A stretch of DNA of 32,503 bases from an uncultured Anaerolineales bacterium (GTDB lineage: Bacteria > Chloroflexota > Anaerolineae > Anaerolineales > Villigracilaceae). The notes under the pieces are model-generated. The model was not told the origin of the DNA. It was given only the letters and a program-made list of their open reading frames with translations, and did no database searches. A program made the position numbers and the translations under genes. Of this stretch, positions 8,627-18,029 are shown one piece after another. The DNA lies in assembly GCA_903873975.1 (NCBI GenBank), contig CAIQQN010000233.1:1-32503 (forward strand). The letters run 5' to 3'. Each line of letters starts with the position of its first letter. Position 1 is the first letter of the stretch.

Positions 8627-9820
8627 ATGACTTACCCGCTCACGATCACTGCTTCTGCCATGCGTGATATCAATCGTTCGGCCATCCTGGAGATCATCCG
8701 CCGGGAAAGCCCGATCTCCCGGACGGCCATCTCTGAGAGGTTGAACGTCAGCCTGCCGACGGTCATGCGCATCGTCGATGGATTGATCGAGGAAGGGTTC
8801 GTCCGCTTGCAGGGGACAACCGAATGGAGCGGGGGGAGGCGGCGGCCCCTGCTCGAATTCAATTCTGACGGTTACGTCGTCCTCGGGGTGGACATGGGTG
8901 GGACCAAGATGTATGGCGCGCTATCGGACCTGGGCGGCAACATTCTCGATGAAGTCAATGTCAGCCGCCACGGCACCTCCGGAGAGGATAGTTTCAATTA
9001 CCTGACCAGTTTGATCGATAAGCTGCTTGCCAGCCCAAATGTGGAAAGACAGCGGGTACGCGGGATCGGGGTGGGGGCGCCGGGTGTCACCCTCCACAAG
9101 GAAGGGATCATCACCTGGGCTTACACCCTCCACTGGGACAAATTTCCCCTCAAGGCCAAACTGGCTGAGCGCTACGATTTGCCCATCATCGTGGACAATG
9201 ATGTGAATCTGGCGGCCCTTGGAGAGCTGTGGTTCGGGGCCGGACAGAACGTCCAGGATATGATCCTGATCGCGATCGGTACCGGTATCGGCGCGGGTGT
9301 GATCATCGACGGCGCCCTCTACCGCGGCTCTCAGGAAGCGTCAGGTGAGATCGGCAACATGATCCCGGGCCGGGAGTTCCTGGGGAAGAACTACCTGGAT
9401 TTTGGTGCCCTGGAAAGTGTCGCCTCCGGGACCGGCATCGCCGCCCGGGCACGCGACATTCTCAGCTCCCAACGCAGCCAGCAGGAACTGCTTGATTTGA
9501 TGGCAGAGGATGTATTCGAAGCTGCCCGCAAGGGCGAACCCTGGGCATGGACCGTCATTAACGAAACGGTGGATTATCTGGCCATCGCCATTGCCAACCT
9601 GGTCTCCGCCTTCGACCCGGAGTTGATTGTGCTGGGAGGAGGCGTTTCCAGGTCGGCGGATATGCTTATCGCCCCGATCCTATCCCGCATTACCGGGGTG
9701 ATCCCCAATCCACCCAGACTGGTCGTCTCGAACCTGGGATTGCAGGCCACCGTCATGGGTGCGATCACCAATGTTTTGCACAATACTTCTAATTTCTATG
9801 TCGTCCATAAGCTTTCATAA
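8627..9820 (+). CDS. ROK family transcriptional regulator (NagC/XylR-like)
   Basis: N-terminal wHTH (ISRTAISERLNVSLPTVMRIVDGLIEEGFV), then VLGVDMGGTKMYGAL and IGTGIGAGVIIDGALYRG. Confidence 0.9.
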   Translation: MTYPLTITASAMRDINRSAILEIIRRESPISRTAISERLNVSLPTVMRIVDGLIEEGFVRLQGTTEWSGGRRRPLLEFNSDGYVVLGVDMGGTKMYGALSDLGGNILDEVNVSRHGTSGEDSFNYLTSLIDKLLASPNVERQRVRGIGVGAPGVTLHKEGIITWAYTLHWDKFPLKAKLAERYDLPIIVDNDVNLAALGELWFGAGQNVQDMILIAIGTGIGAGVIIDGALYRGSQEASGEIGNMIPGREFLGKNYLDFGALESVASGTGIAARARDILSSQRSQQELLDLMAEDVFEAARKGEPWAWTVINETVDYLAIAIANLVSAFDPELIVLGGGVSRSADMLIAPILSRITGVIPNPPRLVVSNLGLQATVMGAITNVLHNTSNFYVVHKLS

Positions 9821-9920
9821 AAATGAGGTCTCCCTCAAAAGGAGGTGTTTCCTGGAAAAGACCATTTGCAGATGAAGTTCGTGCTTCTTAATCAATCCGA
9901 TAATTCATAAGGAGAAGAAT

Positions 9921-11219
9921 ATGCGTACCATGAATAAGATATTGATGGGGATGCTCACAGTCATCCTGGTTTTGAGCGTGGTTGGGTGCGGAACCAAGAC
10001 GAGCGGCCCCGTCACCATCCACATTCTGACCATGGACCAGGCCGGCCTGAAACCTCCCGAGATCGATCAGATCGCGAAGGATTTTGAGGCCCTAAATCCG
10101 GACATTAAAGTCGTCATGGAGTACCTGGGTTATGATTACGTACATGACAAGATTGTCACCGGTATGGCTGCTAAGCCTCCGGCCTACGATGCCGCCATGA
10201 TCGATGTCATCTGGCCGGATGAGTTCATCAAGGCCGGATACCTGCTGGATGTTAGCAGTCGCGTTACCGCGGACATGAAAACCAACATGTTTCCGGCGGC
10301 ATGGAACGGTGTGACCCGCAATGGAAAGATCTACGGCATGCCGTGGTTGATGGACGTAAAGTACTTCATGTACAACAAAGACATCCTGCAGAAGGCGGGC
10401 ATCAGCGCACCTCCCACAACTTGGGAGGAACTCGTGGATCAAGCTAATATCATCAAGCAAAAAAACCTGGCTGAGTTCCCGATCATCTGGTCGTGGAATC
10501 AGAAGGAAGGCGTGGTCTGCGATTTCACCGTTCTGCTTTTTGGCAACGGAGGAGCATTCCTGGATGCAAACGGCAAACCGGTCTTCAATAACGACAAGGG
10601 CGTCCAGGTTCTGACCTGGATGAAACAGACCATCGATGATGGTTTGTCCGACCCAAGCTCGATTTCATCTGACGAAAATGCAGTCGAGGCCGACTTCCTG
10701 GCCGGCAAATCCGCCTTTGCGGTCAACTGGCTGTTCCAGTACAGCGATTCGAACGATGCAACCAAGTCGCAGATTATTGGCCAGGCTGCTTTCGCTCCCA
10801 TGCCCGTCTTCGCAGCCGGTGCAGCTGCCGGCATCAAGGGTTCCAGCGTGGATGGTTCCAGCTCGTTTGCAGTCATGGCCACCACCCCTTATCCGGATCA
10901 GACCTGGAAGTTCCTGACCTACCTGGCCAGCAACGCGGTGCAGACAAAGTATTCAGTTGAGATGCTGCCCGTCTGGCAGAATGATTTCCAGGGGGATGCC
11001 CTGACCACGTTATTGGCCGCCACCCCCACGAATCCGGTCACCGTTCCTGCCTTCCTCGGGCAGTTCCCTTATGCCAACGAACGGCCGACGGTGTCTTACT
11101 ATAACGAGGGTTCCGCCGCTCTCCAGCTGGCCATCCAGGAAGCGTTAACGGGAGTAAAATCCCCGCAGCAAGCCTTGGATGAGGCCGCAGCCACTTGGGT
11201 CACGCTGGCTGGGAAATAA
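9921..11219 (+). CDS. extracellular solute-binding protein, sugar ABC transporter (lipoprotein)
   Basis: Signal/lipobox VLSVVGCG; family 1 SBP pattern; upstream aggagaag RBS. Confidence 0.88.
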   Translation: MRTMNKILMGMLTVILVLSVVGCGTKTSGPVTIHILTMDQAGLKPPEIDQIAKDFEALNPDIKVVMEYLGYDYVHDKIVTGMAAKPPAYDAAMIDVIWPDEFIKAGYLLDVSSRVTADMKTNMFPAAWNGVTRNGKIYGMPWLMDVKYFMYNKDILQKAGISAPPTTWEELVDQANIIKQKNLAEFPIIWSWNQKEGVVCDFTVLLFGNGGAFLDANGKPVFNNDKGVQVLTWMKQTIDDGLSDPSSISSDENAVEADFLAGKSAFAVNWLFQYSDSNDATKSQIIGQAAFAPMPVFAAGAAAGIKGSSVDGSSSFAVMATTPYPDQTWKFLTYLASNAVQTKYSVEMLPVWQNDFQGDALTTLLAATPTNPVTVPAFLGQFPYANERPTVSYYNEGSAALQLAIQEALTGVKSPQQALDEAAATWVTLAGK

Positions 11220-11238
11220 CAAGCAATATCACGCATCT

Positions 11239-11280
11239 GGGTGGATTCGCATCGTAATGCGAATCCACCCAATATTTTTT
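11239..11280 (+). terminator. intercistronic hairpin between SBP and permease
   Basis: GGGTGGATTCGCAT-cgta-ATGCGAATCCACCC, 14 bp perfect stem, then AATATTTTTT. Confidence 0.75.
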
Positions 11281-11283
11281 GAG

Positions 11284-12207
11284 ATGACCGCGAATTCACC
11301 TCTCCATCCCAGACGACGACACTCTTTGCGAGCACAGGATGCGCGCACTGCCTGGCTATTGATTATCCCAAGCCTGGTGGTGATCCTGGGTGTGACTTTA
11401 TGGCCGATCATCTATACGTTTATCTTGAGTTTTTTCCATGCACCTACCGGGATCAACCAGGCGCGAACTTTTGTGGGACTGGGGAATTACATCGAGATGA
11501 TAAAGGACCGGACTTTCTGGGAAACCATTGGGCGCACGATGTATTTTACGATCGTCTCGGTGGGCCTGGAAATGGTGGGGGGAATGGCAATTGCCCAGTT
11601 GATCCATTCTCACCCATGGGGCTGGAAGCTCCTGCGTTTCAGTCTGATCATCCCCTGGGCGGTTCCGACGATAGTCAATGGAGCCATGTGGCGCTGGATC
11701 TACAATGCTAATTTTGGTGCCCTTAACGGTCTCTTGATGCAGTTGGGATTGATCAAACATTATATTCCCTGGCTGACGCTGCCCAACATGGCCATGCCGC
11801 TCGTAATCCTGGCCGATGCCTGGCACATGATGCCATTTGTTGCCTTGATCCTGCAGGCGGCCCTGGCGGGATTGCCGGTGGAACTCGACGAAGCCGCCGC
11901 CGTGGATGGCGCGAATGCCTTTCAGCGTTTCTGGCAAATCAGGCTCCCTTTGCTCCGTCCGGCCATCCTGGTTGCACTGATTGCACGCACCGTGGATGCC
12001 TTTCGTGTGTTCGATATCGTTTATATCATTACCAGCAGCGGACCCGCCAATAAAACGCTTACCATAACTTATTTAACATACCTGAACTCTTTTCCCTGGG
12101 GGAACCAGGGCATTGGGGCAGCGCTGTCGTTTCTGATTTCCATTTTTACGATAACCATGGCCCTGATCTTTATCCGTTTGCTGTATCAACCCGAGGAGAC
12201 CCAATGA
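11284..12207 (+). CDS. sugar ABC transporter permease (MalF/UgpA-like)
   Basis: ORF track starts at 11179 inside the SBP gene; MTANSPLHPRRR at 11284 is more plausible. EAAAVDGANAFQRFWQIRLPLLRP EAA loop. Confidence 0.88.
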   Translation: MTANSPLHPRRRHSLRAQDARTAWLLIIPSLVVILGVTLWPIIYTFILSFFHAPTGINQARTFVGLGNYIEMIKDRTFWETIGRTMYFTIVSVGLEMVGGMAIAQLIHSHPWGWKLLRFSLIIPWAVPTIVNGAMWRWIYNANFGALNGLLMQLGLIKHYIPWLTLPNMAMPLVILADAWHMMPFVALILQAALAGLPVELDEAAAVDGANAFQRFWQIRLPLLRPAILVALIARTVDAFRVFDIVYIITSSGPANKTLTITYLTYLNSFPWGNQGIGAALSFLISIFTITMALIFIRLLYQPEETQ

Positions 12208-13064
12208 TGTTTTCAAGCAAACTCCTCCGCAAGCTATTCTTATCTCTCCTCACCCTACCAGTCTTCTTCTTTGTTTTCTTTCCCCTTCTCTGGCTGTTCA
12301 GCGCAAGCCTGTCCACACAGGCGGAGCTGTATGCAATCCCTCCGCATTGGATCCCACAACACCCGACCCTCCAGAATTATCTGGATATTATCTTCCCCAA
12401 CCTGGCCTCCTCCTCAGTGCCGCGCACTTTTGCAGTGGCATTGATGAACTCCATCAAGATTTCTTCCGCGGTGACGGTCATTTGCATCGTGATTGGAAGC
12501 CTGGCGGCCTACGCATTGGTACGCATCCCCTTCCGATTCAATCGCACCATTCAGCTTGGGATCATTGCCACGCGTATGATCCCGGAAGTTTCGCTGATCC
12601 TGCCCCTTTTTATTCTCGCTTCCAGCCTGGGGTTGATTAATAAGCCGATTGTCCTGATAGTAACCTATATGAGTTTTTCCCTGCCGTATGCCATTTGGAT
12701 GATGGCCGCTTTCTTCCAGTCAGTTCCCATCGAACTGGAGGATGCTGCCCGCATGGATGGCTGCACACGCCTGGGGATCTTGTTCCGGGTGGTGATGCCC
12801 ATTTCTGTGCCGGGGTTGGTCTCCACAGCCATGTTCACTTTCCTGCTTGCCTGGGATGAATTCTTCTATGCCCTGATTTTCACCAACACCTTGGCTGCCA
12901 AAACGGCACCTGTGGCCATCGCAGAGTTTGTCGGTCGCTATGCCTTGAACATCACTGGCATGATGGCAGGCGGCATCATCGCAGCTCTGCCTCCTGTGAT
13001 CCTGGCATTCATTTTCCAGCGCTATATTGTAAGCGGTCTGACCGCCGGGGCGGTCAAAGGTTGA
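12204..13064 (+). CDS. sugar ABC transporter permease (MalG/UgpE-like)
   Basis: ATGA overlap with the upstream permease; ELEDAARMDGCTRLGILFRVVMPISVPG EAA loop. Confidence 0.88.
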   Translation: MMFSSKLLRKLFLSLLTLPVFFFVFFPLLWLFSASLSTQAELYAIPPHWIPQHPTLQNYLDIIFPNLASSSVPRTFAVALMNSIKISSAVTVICIVIGSLAAYALVRIPFRFNRTIQLGIIATRMIPEVSLILPLFILASSLGLINKPIVLIVTYMSFSLPYAIWMMAAFFQSVPIELEDAARMDGCTRLGILFRVVMPISVPGLVSTAMFTFLLAWDEFFYALIFTNTLAAKTAPVAIAEFVGRYALNITGMMAGGIIAALPPVILAFIFQRYIVSGLTAGAVKG

Positions 13065-13334
13065 CGAGTCTACTATACACATGGTGGGTTTTAAGAAAAT
13101 GACGGGCTTCATGTAAGCTGGTGATTGTCAAATTCGCCTCTTTAAAACTCTCGTCCTCTCGATCGATATAATACAGGTTAAAGCGGAATAACTGAACTGC
13201 ACCCGGCACTGCTCCGCCTCTGAAATAAAACTCACGTTATTGTATAATGGATGGCGTGGCGTTCAAGATGGAGTTCTGCATCCATCGTTTGTTATACCGT
13301 AAAAACTTGATTCGTATCCATAAGGGAGAGCCCC

Positions 13335-14084
13335 ATGCCCATCCTTGAGGCAGAAAAAGTCCACAAACGTTACCAGCTTGGCCAGCATACGATCCAGGCA
13401 TTGGCCGGCGTTGATTTCATGGTCGAAAAAGGGGAGTTTGTTGCCATCATGGGTCCTTCCGGGAGCGGGAAGTCAACCCTGCTGCACTTGCTGGGTGGAT
13501 TGGACACCCCAACAGAAGGGGAGATCATACTGGGTGGAAAACGACTTTCAAAACTAAATGAATATCAGACCACACTTGCCCGCCGGCATAATGTTGGATT
13601 TGTTTTCCAATTTTTCAATCTCATTCCCACCTTGACTGCCGAGGAGAATATCCAACTGCCCCTCATTATTGATGGAAAAGATCCCCGGAAATATGCTGAA
13701 CGGCTGGAACAGATCCTGGCTTTGGTCGGGTTGATGGATCGCCGTAACCATAAACCTGACCAGCTATCCGGTGGACAACAGCAGCGCGTCGCTATTGCAA
13801 GAGCCCTGATTACAGAACCTGCCATTGTGCTGGCTGACGAACCGACTGGAAACCTCGATACCAAAGCCGGCATCGCCATCATGGAATTGCTTCAGAAATC
13901 GTGCCGTGAATTAAATCAGACTGTGATCGTTGTATCACATGATCCGCGCGCAGCTGCCTATGCCGACCGGGTGATCTTTTTGTGGGACGGGGCAATTGCC
14001 CACGAATACCACCCGGAGGTCAGCTTGCCTTTATCCAAACGCCTGAAGGAGATCATGTCCACCATGCAGGAATTGGAGCAATAG
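13335..14084 (+). CDS. ABC exporter ATP-binding protein (MacB/LolD-like)
   Basis: [18 protein letters not shown] Walker [16 protein letters not shown] signature, [11 protein letters not shown] Walker B. Confidence 0.92.
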   Translation: MPILEAEKVHKRYQLGQHTIQALAGVDFMVEKGEFVAIMGPSGSGKSTLLHLLGGLDTPTEGEIILGGKRLSKLNEYQTTLARRHNVGFVFQFFNLIPTLTAEENIQLPLIIDGKDPRKYAERLEQILALVGLMDRRNHKPDQLSGGQQQRVAIARALITEPAIVLADEPTGNLDTKAGIAIMELLQKSCRELNQTVIVVSHDPRAAAYADRVIFLWDGAIAHEYHPEVSLPLSKRLKEIMSTMQELEQ

Positions 14085-14089
14085 CATCC

Positions 14090-16684
14090 ATGTCCTTCCT
14101 GCGCCAGCTCCGCCTGCTGACTTTGCGCTCCATGCGAGCCCATTCCACGCGCTACCTGCTGAGCCTGTTCGGTATCATTTTAGGGGTGGCTGTCATGCTG
14201 GCAATTCGAGTCGCGAATGGGGCTGCGTTTAACTCGATCAATACGTTGTTTCAGAACACATCCGGACGAACCAACCTGATGGTCATAAGCGCAAGTCTGG
14301 ATGATACCGGCTTTCCGGATCAGATTATGCAGTCGGTGATCAATACCCCCGGAATCTCCAAAGCCGCGCCGATCCTGAATGCTTTTACAGTTTCAGCGAA
14401 AGATATTACACCGGATCAGATCCAACTGGGCATATTTGGGGCTAGCATGGGTGGGATACTCTTGAACGGCATTGACCCCGCTGTTGATGCGCAACTGCAC
14501 ACATATAAACTTGCTCAAGGCCTTTTTTTGAGCGGCGATCTTAAAGCCCGCCAGGTTGTATTGGTTGACAGCCTGGCCGATGTTCTAAAATTGAAGATAG
14601 GGGACTGGTTCAGCCTTTTGACCCCCTACGGTGTGGAGCAGTTGAAGGTTGTTGGTCTGATGTCTCAGGAGGGAGCAGGACAGACCAACAATGGCAATTT
14701 TGGGGTAGTTCCACTTCAAACACTGCAGGAACTGTTCGGTCGAAGCGGGAAACTCGATCAAATTGATATTCTCACTACAGATCCCAGTCCATCCACTGCT
14801 GACTTGAACCTGCTGCGCGATCGTCTTCAGGTACGTCTTGGAACGAAAGTATCCGTTACGTTCCCTGCCAGCCAGGGGGAGCGCAAGACCCAGATGCTGG
14901 AGAATTACCAGATCGGTCTGAATCTTTTAAGTGGCATGGCACTGTTTGTGGGAGCATTCCTTATTTATAATGCCTTTGCCATGACTGTGGTGGAACGCAC
15001 CCGTGAATTCGGCATGCTGCGCACGATCGGCATGAGCCGCGGTCAGGTGACACGCCTGGTTCTCCTGGAGGCAGCTTTTCTTGGATTGGCTGGTTCCCTG
15101 CTGGGAATTGCCCTGGGTGTATTGCTGGCACAGGGAATGACTGATTTGATGGGAATTATCCTGGTCGAAAACCTGGGCAGGATCGCTGTACAACCATCCG
15201 ATCTATTGACCAGCGTGATGGCGGGTCTGCTGGTGACCCTTCTGGCAGCGGGCATACCAGCCATTCAGGCGGGACGGATATCTCCCATGCAAGCCCTCAG
15301 GATTCGCGCCAGGACAAATGAGGGCTGGCTGGTTCGCCGTGGTTGGATACTTGGATTGGTCCTGCTCCTGGCTTCCGCAGTATTGATCATAACGAATCCA
15401 TTTCCATACGATGTGCAATTCCGTTTGGGAAGCCTGCCTGTTTTCACGCTTTTCGGCGGGCTGACACTGCTGATTCCAGTGACTGTCTCGAGTTGGGAGC
15501 GATTGACCCGGCCAGTGGTGAAGTGGGTGTATGGTAGTGTCGGTCGCCTGGGCAGCCGCAATATACAACGCTCGCGTCAGCGCACCACATTGACAGTGGC
15601 TGCCTTGATGGTGGGGGTGGCCATGGTCATCGCCACGCGTGGAATGACCGGTTCCATGGAGTCGGACCTGAATGCATGGATACAGTCTTACCTGGGAGGC
15701 GATATTTATGTCAGCTCATCGATCCCGATGCGCAATGACCTGGCTGATCGGATTAAAGCAATAAAGGGTGTGGCTGCAGTTGCCCCCATCCGCTACTTTG
15801 ACGTGAAGTGGCTGCATCCGGATGGGAAAGAGGAGCAGCTAAATTTCATGGCCGTGGAGCCGGTCTCTTACTTACAGGTGACGAGTTTTGTTTTCAGCGA
15901 TAAGAATACCAACCTGGAGAGCGTTGTGAACCAGTTGGAGCAGGGGGGTGCGGTGATGATTTCAAGCACTCTTGCTGAGAAATATGGAATGAAACCTGGT
16001 GACAGCATCCGCCTGCGGACAAACAGCGGCCTGCATGCTTTTACTGTGGCTGCCGTCGTGATTGATTTCTATAACCAGGGATTTACCATTCAGGGAAGCT
16101 GGAATGATATGGAGCGCTATTATCGCATCAATGATGCCAGCGCCTTCATGGTAAAGGTGACAGGTGGCACCTCGGTCGCCAGCGTGCAGGAACAGATCGA
16201 TCACCTGTACAAGAAACGCTACCAGTTGATCCTGGAATCGAACCAGTCCATCCGCCAGCGGATACAGAACCTGATGAATCAGACCTTCAGTCTTTTTGAT
16301 GTAATATCTCTGATTTCTGTTGTGGTGGCTTCCCTGGGGATTGTTAATACGCTCACGATGAGTGTTATGGAACGCATGCAGGAGATCGGCATGCTGCGCG
16401 CGGTCGGAATGACCCGCGCCCAGGTTATCCGCATGGTATTGGCTGAGGCAGCCCTGATCGGGATTATTGGTGTTGTATTGGGTGTGATCACGGGGGTCGT
16501 TCTCGCGCATGTCCTGATCATTGTCATGGGAGCAATGTCAGGTTACCAGTTGTCTTTTGCCCTGCCTCTCAAAGATGTTCTATATGGTGCGCTGGCGGCC
16601 TTGCTTATCTCACAACTGGCTGCCTTGCTACCCGCCCGGCGTGCTGCCTGGGTAAAGATCCTGGAAGCTGTTCAATACGAATAG
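14090..16684 (+). CDS. FtsX/MacB-type ABC permease (two FtsX domains)
   Basis: Start MSFLRQLRLLTLRSMRAHSTRYLLS at 14090 just after the ATPase; duplicated VVERTREFGMLRTIGMSRGQV / VMERMQEIGMLRAVGMTRAQV blocks. Confidence 0.9.
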   Translation: MSFLRQLRLLTLRSMRAHSTRYLLSLFGIILGVAVMLAIRVANGAAFNSINTLFQNTSGRTNLMVISASLDDTGFPDQIMQSVINTPGISKAAPILNAFTVSAKDITPDQIQLGIFGASMGGILLNGIDPAVDAQLHTYKLAQGLFLSGDLKARQVVLVDSLADVLKLKIGDWFSLLTPYGVEQLKVVGLMSQEGAGQTNNGNFGVVPLQTLQELFGRSGKLDQIDILTTDPSPSTADLNLLRDRLQVRLGTKVSVTFPASQGERKTQMLENYQIGLNLLSGMALFVGAFLIYNAFAMTVVERTREFGMLRTIGMSRGQVTRLVLLEAAFLGLAGSLLGIALGVLLAQGMTDLMGIILVENLGRIAVQPSDLLTSVMAGLLVTLLAAGIPAIQAGRISPMQALRIRARTNEGWLVRRGWILGLVLLLASAVLIITNPFPYDVQFRLGSLPVFTLFGGLTLLIPVTVSSWERLTRPVVKWVYGSVGRLGSRNIQRSRQRTTLTVAALMVGVAMVIATRGMTGSMESDLNAWIQSYLGGDIYVSSSIPMRNDLADRIKAIKGVAAVAPIRYFDVKWLHPDGKEEQLNFMAVEPVSYLQVTSFVFSDKNTNLESVVNQLEQGGAVMISSTLAEKYGMKPGDSIRLRTNSGLHAFTVAAVVIDFYNQGFTIQGSWNDMERYYRINDASAFMVKVTGGTSVASVQEQIDHLYKKRYQLILESNQSIRQRIQNLMNQTFSLFDVISLISVVVASLGIVNTLTMSVMERMQEIGMLRAVGMTRAQVIRMVLAEAALIGIIGVVLGVITGVVLAHVLIIVMGAMSGYQLSFALPLKDVLYGALAALLISQLAALLPARRAAWVKILEAVQYE

Positions 16685-16769
16685 CCACGGTTTTCATAGA
16701 CCCGGGGTTTGGGGTGTTGGTGGACGACTTTGCCGTCTGCCAGCACCCCAAGACCTTCTTATGAGCATC

Positions 16770-16816
16770 AAAGATGCGAGCTTTCCAAGCTCGCATCTTT
16801 AATGATTTTTCTTTGG
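16770..16816. terminator. bidirectional terminator between convergent genes
   Basis: AAAGATGCGAGCTT-tcc-AAGCTCGCATCTTT, 14 bp perfect stem, then T-rich aatgatttttctttgg. Confidence 0.75.
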
Positions 16817-16842
16817 CCGAAAATAAAAAACGCGCCTCGAGA

Positions 16843-17631
16843 TTACTTGGACACCTTGATCTCAACAAAGGAACTCATCCCCCAATGCAGGTTTTCAGGG
16901 ATTTCGTCCAGCTTGATGGTGACCGTGAAATATGTACCTGCACCCGTCTCGGGGCTTAAAGCGATCCGGGATACTTTGCCTGGCATGGTGACATCTGGGA
17001 GCGCATCAAAAACAACCGTGGCCGGATCATTGATCTGAACGCGGGCAACATCCACTTCACCCAGATCGGTGGTTTGGACTACCAGTGAAGTCAGGTCAGC
17101 CAACAGGATAACCGGTTGATCGGGCGGGGCAATTTCAAAATCCTGCAGGAAGACATCCACGATCACTCCGTCAAAGGGAGCCTTTAGTTCGGTTTCATCC
17201 AGGCTTTCCTGGGCCTGGTCCAGGCTGGCCTGGGTAGCATCCACGGCTTTCTGGGCAACGGATATGTCGCTATCACTGGCTTTGAGGTCCTGCAAGCGTT
17301 TCAGATTGGCCTGGGCACTGCTTAATGCCGCGTTGGCATTTGAGACGGCAGCTTTCTGTGCGACGTCATTGACAGAGGCAAGGAGTTCACCCGATTTGAC
17401 GGAATTTCCAACGCTTACCCGAATATTCAGGTCAGATCCACCACTGGTAAAGGCGAGGCTGGCCCATTTCTCGGGGACCACTTTACCCTGGGCGCTCACA
17501 ATTGTATCAAGTGTCGGTTCGGCAGTTGGGGTTGAGCCAATTCCGCTGGCTGCACCTGTACATCCAATCAGAGAAAATGCCACCAGGATTGCGATCACGA
17601 TCATCAATAAAAGAATCCGATTTCTATGCAT
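16843..17631 (-). CDS. HlyD/RND-type periplasmic adaptor subunit (MacA-like lipoprotein)
   Basis: Lipobox FSLIGCTG; VSVGNSVKSGELLASV, coiled coil, DETELKAPFDGVI. Confidence 0.85.
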   Translation of the reverse strand: MHRNRILLLMIVIAILVAFSLIGCTGAASGIGSTPTAEPTLDTIVSAQGKVVPEKWASLAFTSGGSDLNIRVSVGNSVKSGELLASVNDVAQKAAVSNANAALSSAQANLKRLQDLKASDSDISVAQKAVDATQASLDQAQESLDETELKAPFDGVIVDVFLQDFEIAPPDQPVILLADLTSLVVQTTDLGEVDVARVQINDPATVVFDALPDVTMPGKVSRIALSPETGAGTYFTVTIKLDEIPENLHWGMSSFVEIKVSK

Positions 17632-17767
17632 GTATGAGACTCCACTTTGATATTTGCACAGGCATTATCACACCGAAATTGTGTTCTGACAACTCTACCA
17701 TTTCTCACGGCATTTTCCATGTCCGAGCTCGAGTCTGAATCCGATTCTGAACTATAGATAGGGTTTA

Positions 17768-17795
17768 TTGCTTATAGGGGAAAGATTGGTATAAT
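17768..17795 (+). promoter_or_regulatory. promoter candidate upstream of the structured leader
   Basis: TTGCTT 17768-17773, 16 nt, TATAAT 17790-17795. Confidence 0.5.
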
Positions 17796-17860
17796 ACTGC
17801 CTTCATGCATCAAGCAAATCTGCAAGTTATAAAATTTTATATCGAGCACCTTCAGTCCTG

Positions 17861-17951
17861 CCTTGCGAAGGTTATCTTTCTGGAAGAACTGCGGAAAAAA
17901 ACAGGCTGTTCACTCTAAGGCAATGCAGAGTGCAGCATAACCTTCGCAAGG
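17861..17951 (+). ncRNA. structured 5' leader candidate (cis-regulatory RNA or palindromic element)
   Basis: CCTTGCGAAGGTTAT (17861-17875) pairs perfectly with ATAACCTTCGCAAGG (17937-17951); inner GCTG-tt-CACTCT pairs with AGAGTGCAGC (17927-17936). Confidence 0.5.
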
Positions 17952-17990
17952 GTTAAGTGTTGTATTATCAAATTATTTTAAGGTGAACTC

Positions 17991-18029
17991 ATGCATTGTA
18001 TCTCAGCATTGGAGCGTGGGTTGAGATGA
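17991..18029 (+). CDS. 12-codon upstream ORF MHCISALERGLR
   Basis: AAGGTG 5 nt before ATG 17991; its TGA (18027-18029) overlaps the ATG at 18026 (ATGA). Confidence 0.4.
   Translation: MHCISALERGLR

Noticed and set aside
11179-11283. Upstream start of the first sugar permease ORF
   Set aside because: Would overlap the SBP gene and translate through the 11239-11270 hairpin; the 11284 ATG fits permease N-termini better.
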